Source: Microvirga sp. (lineage in GTDB: Bacteria > Pseudomonadota > Alphaproteobacteria > Rhizobiales > Beijerinckiaceae). From it: a DNA stretch of 64,000 nt. The notes under the pieces were generated by a model. It saw only the letters and a program-made list of their open reading frames with translations, was not told the origin of the DNA and ran no database searches. The stretch spans positions 73,780-137,779 of the forward strand of contig JAKOMT010000006.1 in the NCBI GenBank assembly GCA_022241475.1. Reading direction: 5' to 3'. Within the stretch, counting starts at the first letter, position 1, and the number at the start of each line of letters is the position of its first letter. The translations under genes and the position numbers were made by a program. Shown one piece after another: positions 46,987 to 55,795 of the stretch.

Positions 46987-47196
46987 TCAGCGCGGGTTGC
47001 GGCCGAACAGAGCGGTCAGGCGCCCCTGCTTCCACATCGCGACGCCTGTGAGCGTGATCAGCGGGATCAGGGCGAGACGGGCGGCCAGGGTCCAGTTCGG
47101 ATCGGCGTGCCACGGCGAATAGATGTAAGCGCCGATGAACAGGCCGATCGCGATATGGGCGCTGCGTAGGATCGTTCTGAAGGTGCGGGGCGTCAT
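46987..47196 (-). CDS. Small two-helix membrane protein
   Basis: A 69-residue protein with two hydrophobic helices (SAHIAIGLFIGAYIYSP and LAARLALIPLITLTGVAMW) and a basic tail (KQGRLTALFGRNPR). It is the first gene of the leftward unit facing the TetR regulator. No function is known to me. Confidence 0.65.
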   Translation of the reverse strand: MTPRTFRTILRSAHIAIGLFIGAYIYSPWHADPNWTLAARLALIPLITLTGVAMWKQGRLTALFGRNPR

Positions 47197-47215
47197 GGGG
47201 CGTCTCCGTGCATAT

Positions 47216-47257
47216 GTTGACGATGTCCATATTCCTTTTTATGTGGACGCTGTCAAC
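47216..47257. promoter_or_regulatory. Two inverted TetR-type operator copies
   Basis: GTTGACGATGTCCAT (47216-47230) and GTGGACGCTGTCAAC (47243-47257) are inverted copies of each other and each is itself nearly palindromic around a GAC-N3-GTC core. They lie between the TetR gene and the divergent small-membrane-protein/NTF2 genes. Confidence 0.75.
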
Positions 47258-47278
47258 ATATTCCTGCATGATCGTTTC

Positions 47279-47929
47279 ATGACAGATCGATCTCCTCGGA
47301 ACGGCCGGCGCGCCTATCATCACGGCGATCTTCGCGCAGCGCTCATCGCGGCGGCGCAAAGCCTCCTGCGGGAAAGCGGCGAATGGGGTTTCACCCTGCG
47401 CGAAGTGGCCCGCGTGGCGGGCGTCAGTCACAACGCGCCCTACAACCACTTCGACGACAAGCGGGCGCTGTTGGCGGCCGTCGCCGAAATCGGCTTCACG
47501 GACTTGGGCGCGGAATTGACCCGCCGGAGCGACGCGGTGCCGCCCGACGCCCATGAAAACCGGATCGTCGCGCTCGCCGAAGCCTATGTTGGTTTCGGCG
47601 TGGATAATCCAGCGATGTTCCGACTGATGTTTTCCGAGGATTTGGCGCAGGCCGTGGACCTCCCCGGGCTTCGAACGGCTTCGGAAGCGGCCTTCGGCGT
47701 CCTGCGCGACGCGATCGCGTCGGCGGCCGCCGACGGAAAACTTTCGCCGGACGCGAACGGCGTCCACACATTGGCGGCTTGGGCTCTCGTTCACGGGCTG
47801 GCGACACTTCTCATCGACGGCCGCGTGCCCGTCCCCGCTCACGCAGGCGCGCGCGACGCCCTCGTCGCCGGCGTCGCGCGCGCTCTTTTGGTCGGCATGA
47901 GTGTGCAGGACGGCGGGCGAGGGGATTGA
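47279..47929 (+). CDS. TetR/AcrR-family transcriptional regulator
   Basis: The 216-residue regulator has the N-terminal HTH (HHGDLRAALIAAAQSLLRE, FTLREVARVAGVSHNAPYNHFDDKRALLAAVAEIGF) and a C-terminal TetR_C13-like ligand domain. Short quoted motif: VARVAGVSHNAPYNHF. It probably represses itself and the divergent 69-residue membrane protein and NTF2-like genes via the repeats at 47216-47257. The inducer is unknown. Confidence 0.92.
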   Translation: MTDRSPRNGRRAYHHGDLRAALIAAAQSLLRESGEWGFTLREVARVAGVSHNAPYNHFDDKRALLAAVAEIGFTDLGAELTRRSDAVPPDAHENRIVALAEAYVGFGVDNPAMFRLMFSEDLAQAVDLPGLRTASEAAFGVLRDAIASAAADGKLSPDANGVHTLAAWALVHGLATLLIDGRVPVPAHAGARDALVAGVARALLVGMSVQDGGRGD

Positions 47930-48031
47930 CGCGGTGTCGCGCGCCGCGCCGCGGGCGACGATTGCGCTTCGGCGGCCCGGCGACGCGACGCCGCCTTTCT
48001 CCCCGATCGAAGCCGGTTCAATCCTTCATCG

Positions 48032-49819
48032 TCACGTGCGCACGCGTTCTTCCGGCGGCTGGACGGCGACCGCGGTGAGAGGCTCCGGCACCGGCGCTGT
48101 CAGCACGTAGTCGCGTCCCGACATGATGTCCCCCTGCACCTGCTCGGTGAGCCGCTGGGCGTCGCGGCGGCGGATATCGTTCAGGGTGTCCGTCACGCTC
48201 GCCTCGTCGCAGCCGAGGCGTCGAAGACTTTCGGCTCCCATCAGCAGGGCGGATTCCAGCGTCTCGCGAATTTCGAAATCGACGCCGGCGCGGATCAGTT
48301 CGATGGAATGGGCCCGGTCATAGCTGCGAGTCAGCACCTGCGCGTTGGGGAAGGCGTGGGCGGCGAGCTCGACGATCGCGCCGACGGCCTTCCGGTCGTC
48401 CGCGGCCACGATGATCACTTCCGCCTCGGCCGCTCCGGATGCGCGCAGGATGTCGAGCCGCGTGCCGTCTCCATAATAGACCTTGAAGCCGAAGCGCGCG
48501 GCCTCGCGGATACGGTCGGGATTGTTTTCGATCACCGAAACCTCGACCCCGCGCGCCAGCAGCATCTGCAGGGCGATCTGACCGAACCGGCCGAACCCGA
48601 TGACGAGCACCTTGCCCTTCAGGTCGCGCGCCGGCTCCACCCCGTCGAGCGACACGTCGCCGTCGCGCAGCAGCCGGTCGGCTGCGAGCAACATCAGCGG
48701 CGTGATCGCCATCGACAGGATCACGACGGTCGAAAAGATCGCGTTGTCCCGCGCGTCGATCACGCCGCCCGAGGCGGCCGCGGTGAAGAGGACGAACGCG
48801 AATTCGCCTCCTTGCGCGAACATGACGGCGCGTCGGAGCCCGGTCAGGTTCGGGCTGCCGAAGAGGCGGGCGGTGACGTAGATGGCGAGCGCCTTGACCA
48901 GGGTGAACGCGAGCAGCATTCCGATCAGAAGCGGCCACTCTGTCGAGACGATCGCCAGGTCGAGCGACATCCCGACGGCCAGGAAGAACAAGCCCATCAG
49001 AAGGCCCCGGAAGGGCTCGACATCGCTTTCTATCTGGTGGCGGTAGCTCGAGCCCGACAACATGACGCCGGCCAGAAACGCCCCCATCGCCATCGACAGA
49101 CCCACCGCCTCCATCAGGAGCGCCGCGCCGAGAACGACGAGCAGCGCGCCGGCGGTCAGCACCTCCCGCGTGCGGGCGTAAGCCAGGAGCGCGAAGAACG
49201 GATCGAGCAGCCAGCGCCCCACGACGAGGAGGACGACGAGGCCGGCCGAGGCCAGCCCCAGCGCCCAGAGCCCGCCATCGCCCTGGCCGACCGGCGACAG
49301 AAACGCGACCACGGCCAGCAACGGGACGATGAGCAGATCTTCGAACAACAGGATCGAAACCGACTTCTGCCCGTCCGGGCTCGCGATTTCCCCTCGCTCC
49401 TGCAAGGTCGACATGATCACGGCCGTCGAGGACAGAACGAAGCCCGACGCGGCGACGAAGGCGGTCACGGGAGCGAGCCCGAACAGACCGACGCCCGCCC
49501 CGGTCAGCAACGCCACGGCGACCGACACCTGCGTCAGTCCCAGGCCGAAGATCTGGCCCCGCATCGCCCAGAGCTTCTGCGGGCGCAGCTCCAGCCCGAC
49601 GACGAACAGAAACATCACGACGCCGAGTTCCGCGAAATGAAGGATCGTGTCCGGGTCCGTGAACAAGCCCGCCACCGACGGGCCGATGAGAGCCCCGGCC
49701 GCGAAATAGCCGAGCACCGAGCCCAGCCCGAGCTTGCGGAAGAGCGGAACCGCCACCACCGCCGCGCCCATCAGGGCCACCATCGGCCCGATCACCGGGC
49801 CCAATCCTTCCGCAGCCAT
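48032..49819 (-). CDS. Kef-type monovalent cation:proton antiporter (CPA2) with TrkA-N domain
   Basis: A 595-residue KefB/KefC-like protein: about 12 transmembrane helices (residues 10-380) including FLFVVGLELRPQKLW and FAQGGEFAFVLFTAA, then a cytosolic RCK/TrkA-N domain with KVLVIGFGRFGQIAL and DGTRLDILRASGA. In E. coli such proteins release K+ when glutathione adducts bind, protecting against electrophiles. A GST-family gene is divergent from it with 165 bases between, in line with a role in electrophile stress. The Met at 49819 starts the first helix region. Confidence 0.92.
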   Translation of the reverse strand: MAAEGLGPVIGPMVALMGAAVVAVPLFRKLGLGSVLGYFAAGALIGPSVAGLFTDPDTILHFAELGVVMFLFVVGLELRPQKLWAMRGQIFGLGLTQVSVAVALLTGAGVGLFGLAPVTAFVAASGFVLSSTAVIMSTLQERGEIASPDGQKSVSILLFEDLLIVPLLAVVAFLSPVGQGDGGLWALGLASAGLVVLLVVGRWLLDPFFALLAYARTREVLTAGALLVVLGAALLMEAVGLSMAMGAFLAGVMLSGSSYRHQIESDVEPFRGLLMGLFFLAVGMSLDLAIVSTEWPLLIGMLLAFTLVKALAIYVTARLFGSPNLTGLRRAVMFAQGGEFAFVLFTAAASGGVIDARDNAIFSTVVILSMAITPLMLLAADRLLRDGDVSLDGVEPARDLKGKVLVIGFGRFGQIALQMLLARGVEVSVIENNPDRIREAARFGFKVYYGDGTRLDILRASGAAEAEVIIVAADDRKAVGAIVELAAHAFPNAQVLTRSYDRAHSIELIRAGVDFEIRETLESALLMGAESLRRLGCDEASVTDTLNDIRRRDAQRLTEQVQGDIMSGRDYVLTAPVPEPLTAVAVQPPEERVRT

Positions 49820-49984
49820 CCCGCGCTCCCGATCCTCGATCCCGGCGATGTTTGTCCCATGGTCTCCAAATGCCGTCCATCGGTTAGCGCCGCGGCTCGC
49901 CTGCGCCGTTTCTCTAGGCTCTCGGCAGGTTCCCCCGGCTCGCGTATTCTGGCTTCGGCCGGTTTTCCACGGAGAAGCCTCGCG

Positions 49985-50638
49985 ATGATCCCAGTCGTCA
50001 CAGCCTTCGAGCGGTCTCCGGACCGGGGCAGGGGCCTGGCGCGCGACATGCGCGTGCGCTGGGCTCTCGAAGAAGCGGGCAGGCCCTACGAGGTCCGGCT
50101 CGTCTCGTTCCGTGAACTGAAGGAGCCGGCGCATCGCGCGCTCCATCCCTTCGGCCAAATTCCGACCTATCAGGACGGCGATCTCGCGCTCTTCGAGTCG
50201 GGCGCGATCGTTCTTCACGTCGCTGAAGCGAGCCCGGCGCTTCTGCCGAAAGACGCGAACGCGAGAGCGCGCGCCATCGCCTGGATCTTCGCCGCGCTGG
50301 ACACGGTGGAGCCGCCGATCTGGGATCTCGACATGGCCGGACTTCTCGAAGGCGGAGAGCCTTGGCACGAGCGTCGCCTGCCGGTCCTGAGGGATCGCGT
50401 CCGGCTACGGCTCGGCGAACTCTCGCTGCGGCTGGGGGACGCCGACTGGCTCGAGGGCGCGTTCACCGCGGGCGATCTCATGATGGTGACGGTGCTGCGC
50501 CGGCTCGACGGAACGGGGCTGCTGGAGGAACGTCCGAACCTCTGCGCCTATGTCGCGCGGGGCGAAGCCCGCCCGGCGTTCGAACGCGCGTTCGCGGCGC
50601 AACGGGCGGTCTTCACCGGCGACCCGCCGAAGCTCTGA
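49985..50638 (+). CDS. Glutathione S-transferase family protein
   Basis: A 217-residue protein with a thioredoxin-like N-terminal domain (VRWALEEAGRPYEVRLVSF, HPFGQIPTYQDGDLALFESGAIVLHVAE) and a helical C-terminal domain (GAFTAGDLMMVTVLRRL). The FES-GAI motif is the conserved glutathione-binding site. It is divergent from the Kef-type antiporter, whose homologues are gated by glutathione and its adducts. Confidence 0.9.
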   Translation: MIPVVTAFERSPDRGRGLARDMRVRWALEEAGRPYEVRLVSFRELKEPAHRALHPFGQIPTYQDGDLALFESGAIVLHVAEASPALLPKDANARARAIAWIFAALDTVEPPIWDLDMAGLLEGGEPWHERRLPVLRDRVRLRLGELSLRLGDADWLEGAFTAGDLMMVTVLRRLDGTGLLEERPNLCAYVARGEARPAFERAFAAQRAVFTGDPPKL

Positions 50639-50800
50639 ACGCGGCGGCCCGGGCGGATTTCGCAACGCGCGAAAGCGAACGCCCGCATTGCGGCGCTGGA
50701 GGCGGCGTTCTACGAACACGGGGTCCCGCCGTGCAGCTTCCCGTCGCCCGGGCCCGTCGCTCACCGCCGCCGAAGGACCGGCGCGCGAAAGGAAACCCGA

Positions 50801-50822
50801 CCGCGCGAACGCGTTCGCGCGG
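50801..50822. repeat. 22-base perfect palindrome in an extended hairpin
   Basis: CCGCGCGAACG followed by its exact reverse complement. It sits inside a longer imperfect inverted repeat (50797-50831, outer arms CCGACCGC and GCGGTCGG). There is no T tract, so it is not a standard terminator. The flanking 50,639-50,917 stretch holds no gene I can support. Confidence 0.8.
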
Positions 50823-50917
50823 AGCGGTCGGGGAAATGATGGCCGGCGCACCGGCCAGCAGCCCGCCGTCGGCGCCGATGCGGCCGAAACGAGGGCGCAA
50901 CTGGAGGTAATTAGATC

Positions 50918-51664
50918 GTGACCGCAGTCAAGTTCGAACCGGGCGGCTATCGGTACGCCCCGGGCGTTTTCCAGTATTCGGCCGGCGTCGTCGCCGAGCC
51001 GGGCTTCGAGATCGTGCGGGTGCGGTTACGCAATCCCGTTCCCGTCGCGCAGGGCTTCGACCGCATCGCGAAGGTCATCGAGGCGGCAGGGCGCCCGCTC
51101 ACGGCGTTCTGCGCCTGCGAGCTGCGCTCGCCCGAGCCCTTCACGGAAGAGGGCTTCAAGGCCTTCAACGAGGTCTATGTCGGCACGCTGGAGAAATGGG
51201 GAATCTTTCGCGACGGCGTGAACCCCGTGGCCCGCAGCAACGTCTGTCCCGAGATCGACAAGCCGGCGGAGCCGTCCTTCCACGCCTTCTGCTACACGGT
51301 CGAGGCCCGCGACGCGGCCCCGTCCTTCGTCGTCGCCGGCAGCGGCGAGGCGCCCGAGGGCAAGGACAGCTACCGCGACCACACGGTGCGGCTCGGCGAC
51401 ACCAGCGTCGAGGGGCTGCGCGAGAAGGCTCGCTTCGTGCTGGCGGAGATGGAGCGGCGCATGGCCACCCTCGGCTTCGCCTGGGCCGATGTGACGGCGA
51501 CGCAGGTCTATTCCGTCTACGACTTCCACCCCTTCCTCGCCGACGAGATCGTCCGGCGCGGGGCGGCGGCGCACGGGTTGACCTGGCATTTCAACCGCCC
51601 GCCCGTCGACGGTCTGGACTACGAAATGGATTGCCGCGGGATCAATCTCGAACGCGTCGTCTGA
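50918..51664 (+). CDS. RidA/YjgF-superfamily-like conserved protein
   Basis: The 248-residue protein starts with GTG, preceded by a good GGAGG site. The C-terminal half (EGLREKARFVLAEMERRMATLGFAWADVTATQVYSVYDFHPFLADEIV) resembles the RidA fold, whose members hydrolyse imines or deaminate small amines; the N-terminal half (SPEPFTEEGFKAFNEVYVG) could be a second, diverged copy. This resembles the aminomuconate deaminase-like group, but the catalytic Arg is not obvious. It precedes the tct transporter genes, separated by a 300-base gap with its own hairpin and promoter. Confidence 0.55.
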   Translation: MTAVKFEPGGYRYAPGVFQYSAGVVAEPGFEIVRVRLRNPVPVAQGFDRIAKVIEAAGRPLTAFCACELRSPEPFTEEGFKAFNEVYVGTLEKWGIFRDGVNPVARSNVCPEIDKPAEPSFHAFCYTVEARDAAPSFVVAGSGEAPEGKDSYRDHTVRLGDTSVEGLREKARFVLAEMERRMATLGFAWADVTATQVYSVYDFHPFLADEIVRRGAAAHGLTWHFNRPPVDGLDYEMDCRGINLERVV

Positions 51665-51703
51665 GCCCGCTCGGCGATTCACCTTCACCGCCAACAGTTT
51701 CGA

Positions 51704-51730
51704 CGGCGCGGGCGATCATCGTCCGCGCCG
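51704..51730 (+). terminator. Possible terminator hairpin after the RidA-like gene
   Basis: An eight-base stem (CGGCGCGG / CCGCGCCG) 40 bases past the stop codon. Only a weak T stretch follows, so termination is uncertain. Confidence 0.4.
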
Positions 51731-51821
51731 TTGCGCATTGTGCGCGATGGACGGAGTATCGGGCGGGAGGGAGCGCGCTCACGGCATGGGCCGATCGACA
51801 CGACCGGCCCGGGAGGGGCGC

Positions 51822-51851
51822 TTGACTTAGGTTTTCGCATCCCGTTACATA
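51822..51851 (+). promoter_or_regulatory. Sigma-70-type promoter of the tct operon
   Basis: TTGACT (51822-51827) and TACATA (51846-51851) are separated by 18 bases, close to the sigma-70 consensus. The -10 box overlaps the palindromic operator. Confidence 0.6.
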
Positions 51852-51864
51852 CAGCTGTATGCAG
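51848..51864. promoter_or_regulatory. Operator site of the tct operon
   Basis: CATACAGCTGTATG (51848-51861) is a perfect 14-base palindrome; the extended form ATACAGCTGTATGCAG (51849-51864) matches 13 of 16 bases at the sucC/ldh divergent promoter (60949-60964). It overlaps the -10 region, so it should bind a repressor. Confidence 0.7.
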
Positions 51865-51960
51865 CGTAGTCCAGCTGCGAAAGCCCCGCGAAGTCGACAG
51901 CGCCAAGCGCCGAACTTCCGAACAATCGAGACGGGGCGGATCGAGGGAGGAAGAATACCA

Positions 51961-52938
51961 ATGACTCGCAGCTTCACGAAATATTGCGCCACGGCGATCG
52001 GCCTGGTCGGCGCGGCGATCTTCGCGCAACCCGCGCTCGCGCAGTTCCCCGAGCGTCCCGTAACCCTCGTCGTGCCCTTCGCCCCCGGCGGATCGAACGA
52101 CATCGTGGCGCGCCAGCTCGCGCTCCAGCTCGGCGAGATGTGGGGCGAGCCCGTCGTGGTCGAGAACCGTCCCGGCGGCGGCGCGACAGTCGGAACCGGC
52201 CATGTGGCGGCTCAGGATCCCGACGGCTACACGATCGGGATCGCCTCCGTGACGTTCACGATGAACGCCGCGGTGCAGACGAATATTCCCTACGATTCGC
52301 GCAACGACTTCACGCCGATCGCCATGGTCGGCCAGGTGCCGCTCGTCATCGGCGCGCGTCCCGACATTCCGGCGAACAACCCGCAGGAGCTCATCGAGTA
52401 TCTGCGCTCGCGTCCGGGCGAACTCAGCTACGGCGCGACGGGCGTCGGCTCGATCCAGCATTTCGCCGGCGAACTGTTCAACCAGCAGGCCGGGACCGAC
52501 GTGCAGGTCGTGTAGTATTCCGGCGGCGGACCGGCCCTGACCGACGTGATGGGCAGCCACATCGAATATTCGATCGGATCGCTGACGCAGATGCTGCCGC
52601 AGATGAACGCCGGCAACATCAAGGGCATCGCGCTCACCTCCATGGAGCGTTCGCCCGCCACGCCCGACGTGCCGACGCTGCATGAATCCGGCCTCGAAGG
52701 CTTCGAAGTCCTTCAGTGGTGGGGCATTCTCGCTCCGAAGGGCGTCGCCGACGACGTCGTCGCCACGCTCAACGGCGCCATCAACGAAGTCATCGTCTCC
52801 GACAGGTTCCGCGAGTTCCTGGCGACGGACGGCGGCGAGCCCATGCCGATGAGCCCGCAGGAGACCGCCGACTTCATGGCGGCGAACTTCGAGCGCTGGG
52901 CGGAAGTCGCCAAGGCTGCGAACATCACCGAGCAGTAA
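51961..52938 (+). pseudogene. tctC: tctC-type solute-binding protein (Bug family) with internal amber stop
   Basis: The frame encodes a complete Bug-family periplasmic receptor of 325 codons: a signal peptide (to about PALAQFPERP), VTLVVPFAPGGSNDIVARQLA, VENRPGGGATVGTG and, after the stop, YSGGGPALTDVMGSHIEYSIGS and a normal C-terminus. Codon 185 (52513-52515) is TAG, within VQVV*YSGGGP, with the frame unchanged on both sides. It is followed by tctB and tctA, so it should deliver a carboxylate to the TctAB permease. The stop should abolish the receptor unless it is suppressed or a sequence error; the remaining frame is undamaged, so the mutation would be recent. Confidence 0.9.
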
Positions 52939-53025
52939 GTCGCTTCGGACCGGCCTCGCCGGCCCGGATTTTCAGCCGGGAGCGCGCATGCGCTCCCGGT
53001 CCCTTTCGTCGCATGTGGGGACAAT

Positions 53026-53472
53026 ATGCGCGAAATTGATCGGACTGACCTCGTGTCGGGCGTGCTGATCGCTGCGATCGGCCTGTTCTTCTTTCTCGGG
53101 GCCCAGGAATACCGCATGGGGACGGTGGCCCGCATGGGGCCGGGCTTCGTCCCCTACTGGCTCGGCGCTACAGCCATGCTGCTCGGCGGGATGATCGCGC
53201 TCGGCTCGATCGGCCGCCCCGGCGCCCTGCCGGCTTTCTCCTGGCGCCCGCTCCTCGCGATCGCCGCCGCCGTCGTCGCGTTCGCGCTGCTGCTGCCGCG
53301 CACGGGGCTCGTGCCGGCGACCTTCGTCACCACGATCGTCGCCATGCTTGGCAACGCCGAGGCGCGCCCGAAGACGATCTGGATCACCGCGATCGTCATC
53401 ACGGCCCTGTGCTGGACGGTGTTCATCGCGCTCTTGGGCCTGCCGATACCCTCGCTGAGGTCGCCACTCTGA
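53026..53472 (+). CDS. tctB: Tripartite tricarboxylate transporter small membrane subunit TctB
   Basis: A 148-residue protein with four hydrophobic helices and the early motif YRMGTVARMGPGFVPYWLG typical of TctB. It forms the permease with TctA. Its stop (TGA) overlaps the tctA start (TGATG). Confidence 0.92.
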   Translation: MREIDRTDLVSGVLIAAIGLFFFLGAQEYRMGTVARMGPGFVPYWLGATAMLLGGMIALGSIGRPGALPAFSWRPLLAIAAAVVAFALLLPRTGLVPATFVTTIVAMLGNAEARPKTIWITAIVITALCWTVFIALLGLPIPSLRSPL

Positions 53473-55013
53473 TGGATATCTGGTCAAACATCATAACCGG
53501 ATTCAGCGTCGCGTTGAGCGGCGAGAACCTCCTGTATTGCTTCTTCGGCGTGTTTCTCGGGACCTTCTTCGGCGTGCTGCCGGGGATTGGTTCGCTCGCC
53601 GCGGTCACGATGCTCCTGCCCATCACCTATTATCTCGAGCCGACGACCGCGCTCGTCATGCTGGCCGGCGTCTATTACGGCGCCGAGTACGGCGGCTCGA
53701 CCGCTTCGATCCTGCTCAACCTGCCGGGCACGCCGTCGAACGCTGTCACCTGCCTCGACGGCTACCCGATGACGCAGCAGGGCCGCGCGGGCGTCGCGCT
53801 GTTCTCGACGACGATCGCCTCCTTCGTCGGCGGCACCTGCGGCATCATCGCGCTCTACGCCCTGTCGCCGCTCATCGTGCAATGGGCGCTCGCTTTCGGC
53901 CCGGCGGAGTATTTCGCCGTGATGATCTTCGGCCTCGTGGCGGCCGCGACCGTCACGCAGGACGCTCCTGCGAAGGGATTGGGGATGGTGGTGCTCGGCA
54001 TGGCGCTCGGCACCGTCGGTTCCGACATCGACAGCGGCGTCGCCCGATTTACCTTCGGGTACTTCGAACTGCGCGACGGTTTGAGCTTCATCGCGCTCGC
54101 CATGGGATTGTTCGGCCTGTCGGAAATCATCATGTCGATCCGCGAGAAAGTGAATGCGCCCTTCATCCAGAAGGTGACGCTGCGCTCGATGATCCCCACG
54201 CGCGACGACGTGAAGCGATCGATCGGTCCGACATTCCGTGGCGCAGGCATCGGCGGCTTCTTCGGAGCGCTGCCCGGCACCGGGCCGAGCATCGCGACAT
54301 TCGTCGGCTATGCGATCGAGAAGCGGATTGCCCGCGATCCTTCGCGCTTCGGAAAAGGGGCGATCGAAGGGATCACGTCGCCGGAATCCGCGAATAACGC
54401 CGCGGTCCAGGCGGCCTTCATCCCGACCCTGACGCTGGGCATCCCGGGCTCTGCGACGATGGCCGTCATGATGGGGGCCCTCCTCATTCACGGCATCACG
54501 CCCGGCCCGCAGCTCATGACGTTGAATCCGGATATCTTCTGGGGCCTCGCCGCGAGTTTCTGGATCGGCAACGTCCTGCTGCTCATCCTGAACATCCCGA
54601 TGATCGGACTTTGGGTGCGGATGCTGAAGATTCCCTACGGCGTGCTGTACCCGGCGGTGATCTGCTTCATCTGCATCGGCGTCTACACCGTGCGCACCAG
54701 CGCGTTCGACGTTTTCGTCGTCCTGGGTTTCGGGCTGCTCGGATACGTGCTTCGCCTGTTGCGGTTCGAACTCGCGCCGATCCTGATCGGCTTCATCCTC
54801 GGTCCCATGGTCGAGGAGAACTTCAAGCGCGCGATGCTGATCTTCCGCGGCGATTTCACCCGCATGATCGAGCGACCGATCAGCGGCGTGCTCCTCGGGC
54901 TGACCGCCCTGATGCTCGTCTGGACGGCGTGGACCCTGATCCGGGATCGTCGCCGCGGGGCCTCCGGCGGGATCGCTGCGCTCAAAGGAATGGGGAAACG
55001 CGATGCTGATTGA
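53472..55013 (+). CDS. tctA: Tripartite tricarboxylate transporter large permease TctA
   Basis: The 513-residue permease with about 12 helices has the family signatures GVLPGIGSLAAVTMLLPITY, YYGAEYGGSTASILLNLPGTPSN and the repeated GFFGALPGTGPSIATFVGYAIEKR with ESANNAAVQAAFIPTLTLGIPGS. It imports a carboxylate with H+ or Na+ together with TctB and a TctC receptor. Its 3' end overlaps the SDR gene by 11 bases, so transport and oxidation are encoded in one transcript. Confidence 0.96.
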   Translation: MDIWSNIITGFSVALSGENLLYCFFGVFLGTFFGVLPGIGSLAAVTMLLPITYYLEPTTALVMLAGVYYGAEYGGSTASILLNLPGTPSNAVTCLDGYPMTQQGRAGVALFSTTIASFVGGTCGIIALYALSPLIVQWALAFGPAEYFAVMIFGLVAAATVTQDAPAKGLGMVVLGMALGTVGSDIDSGVARFTFGYFELRDGLSFIALAMGLFGLSEIIMSIREKVNAPFIQKVTLRSMIPTRDDVKRSIGPTFRGAGIGGFFGALPGTGPSIATFVGYAIEKRIARDPSRFGKGAIEGITSPESANNAAVQAAFIPTLTLGIPGSATMAVMMGALLIHGITPGPQLMTLNPDIFWGLAASFWIGNVLLLILNIPMIGLWVRMLKIPYGVLYPAVICFICIGVYTVRTSAFDVFVVLGFGLLGYVLRLLRFELAPILIGFILGPMVEENFKRAMLIFRGDFTRMIERPISGVLLGLTALMLVWTAWTLIRDRRRGASGGIAALKGMGKRDAD

Positions 55014-55785
55014 TCTCACCGGGCGCGTCGCGCTCGTGACTGGAGGCAGCACGGGGCTCGGTCGGGCCATGGCCGAGCGCTTCGCGGCCTCAGGGGCCGC
55101 CGTCGCGATCCTCGCCCGCAACCCCGAAACGCTCGCGGCCGCGGAAAACGCGATCAACACGGCCGGCGGCGGGCGCGCCATGGCGGTGGCGTGCGACATC
55201 ACCGACGCCGCCGCGCGCGCGGCGGCTCTGGCCGAGGTCACGGACCGCTTCGGGCGCGTGGACATCCTCGTCAACAACGCCGGCAGCTCGCAACGCGGCC
55301 CGATCGAGACCGTCGACCGCGCCAAATTGATCGCCGACATGGATCTCAAGATCTTCGCGGCCGCCGAACTCATCCGCGACGTCGTTCCCGGCATGAAGGA
55401 GCGACGCTGGGGACGCGTCATCAACGTCAGCGCCATCATCGGCAAGGCGCCGGACGCCGGCAGCATCCCGACGGCTCTCTCGCGCGCCGCCGGCATCGCC
55501 ATGACGCGCGCGCTCTCGCGCGAATTCGCGCCCTGGAACATCCTCGTCAACGCGTTGTGCGTGGGCAAGATCAAGTCGGGCCAGTGGGAGCGTCGCTACG
55601 CGGCGTCGGGAGCCGGCCAGACCTACGAGGAATTTCTCGCGCCCGTCGGCGCGACGATTCCCCTTGGCCGCATGGGCGAGGCCGAGGAATTCGCCAACGT
55701 CGCCTGCTTCCTCGCCTCCGACGCCGCCTCCTACGTGACGGGCGCCGCGATCAACGTGGACGGCGGTCTCTGCCCGGTCGCCTGA
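55003..55785 (+). CDS. SDR-family protein lacking the YxxxK pair
   Basis: A 260-residue classical short-chain dehydrogenase by fold: TGGSTGLG (residues 13-20) for NAD(P), NNAG (91-94), Ser143 in NVSAIIG. At the place of catalytic Tyr-x-x-x-Lys the sequence reads TALSR (157-161), so Tyr is Thr and Lys is Arg. I recall a subgroup of SDRs beside tct genes with similar SRAAG sequences, so this is likely a divergent subfamily rather than a damaged gene. It may bind cofactor without usual chemistry or use other residues. Overlaps tctA. Confidence 0.88.
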   Translation: MLIDLTGRVALVTGGSTGLGRAMAERFAASGAAVAILARNPETLAAAENAINTAGGGRAMAVACDITDAAARAAALAEVTDRFGRVDILVNNAGSSQRGPIETVDRAKLIADMDLKIFAAAELIRDVVPGMKERRWGRVINVSAIIGKAPDAGSIPTALSRAAGIAMTRALSREFAPWNILVNALCVGKIKSGQWERRYAASGAGQTYEEFLAPVGATIPLGRMGEAEEFANVACFLASDAASYVTGAAINVDGGLCPVA

Positions 55786-55795
55786 GGAACGAAAC

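Noticed and set aside
50639..50917. A possible gene in the gap between the GST and RidA-like genes
   Set aside because: Frames are short, lack starts with ribosome binding sites and show no convincing protein sequence; only the palindrome is reported.
53484..55574. A 696-codon open frame on the minus strand opposite tctA and the SDR gene
   Set aside because: The plus-strand genes have strong family motifs throughout; the antisense frame is open because of high GC and has no recognisable protein sequence.
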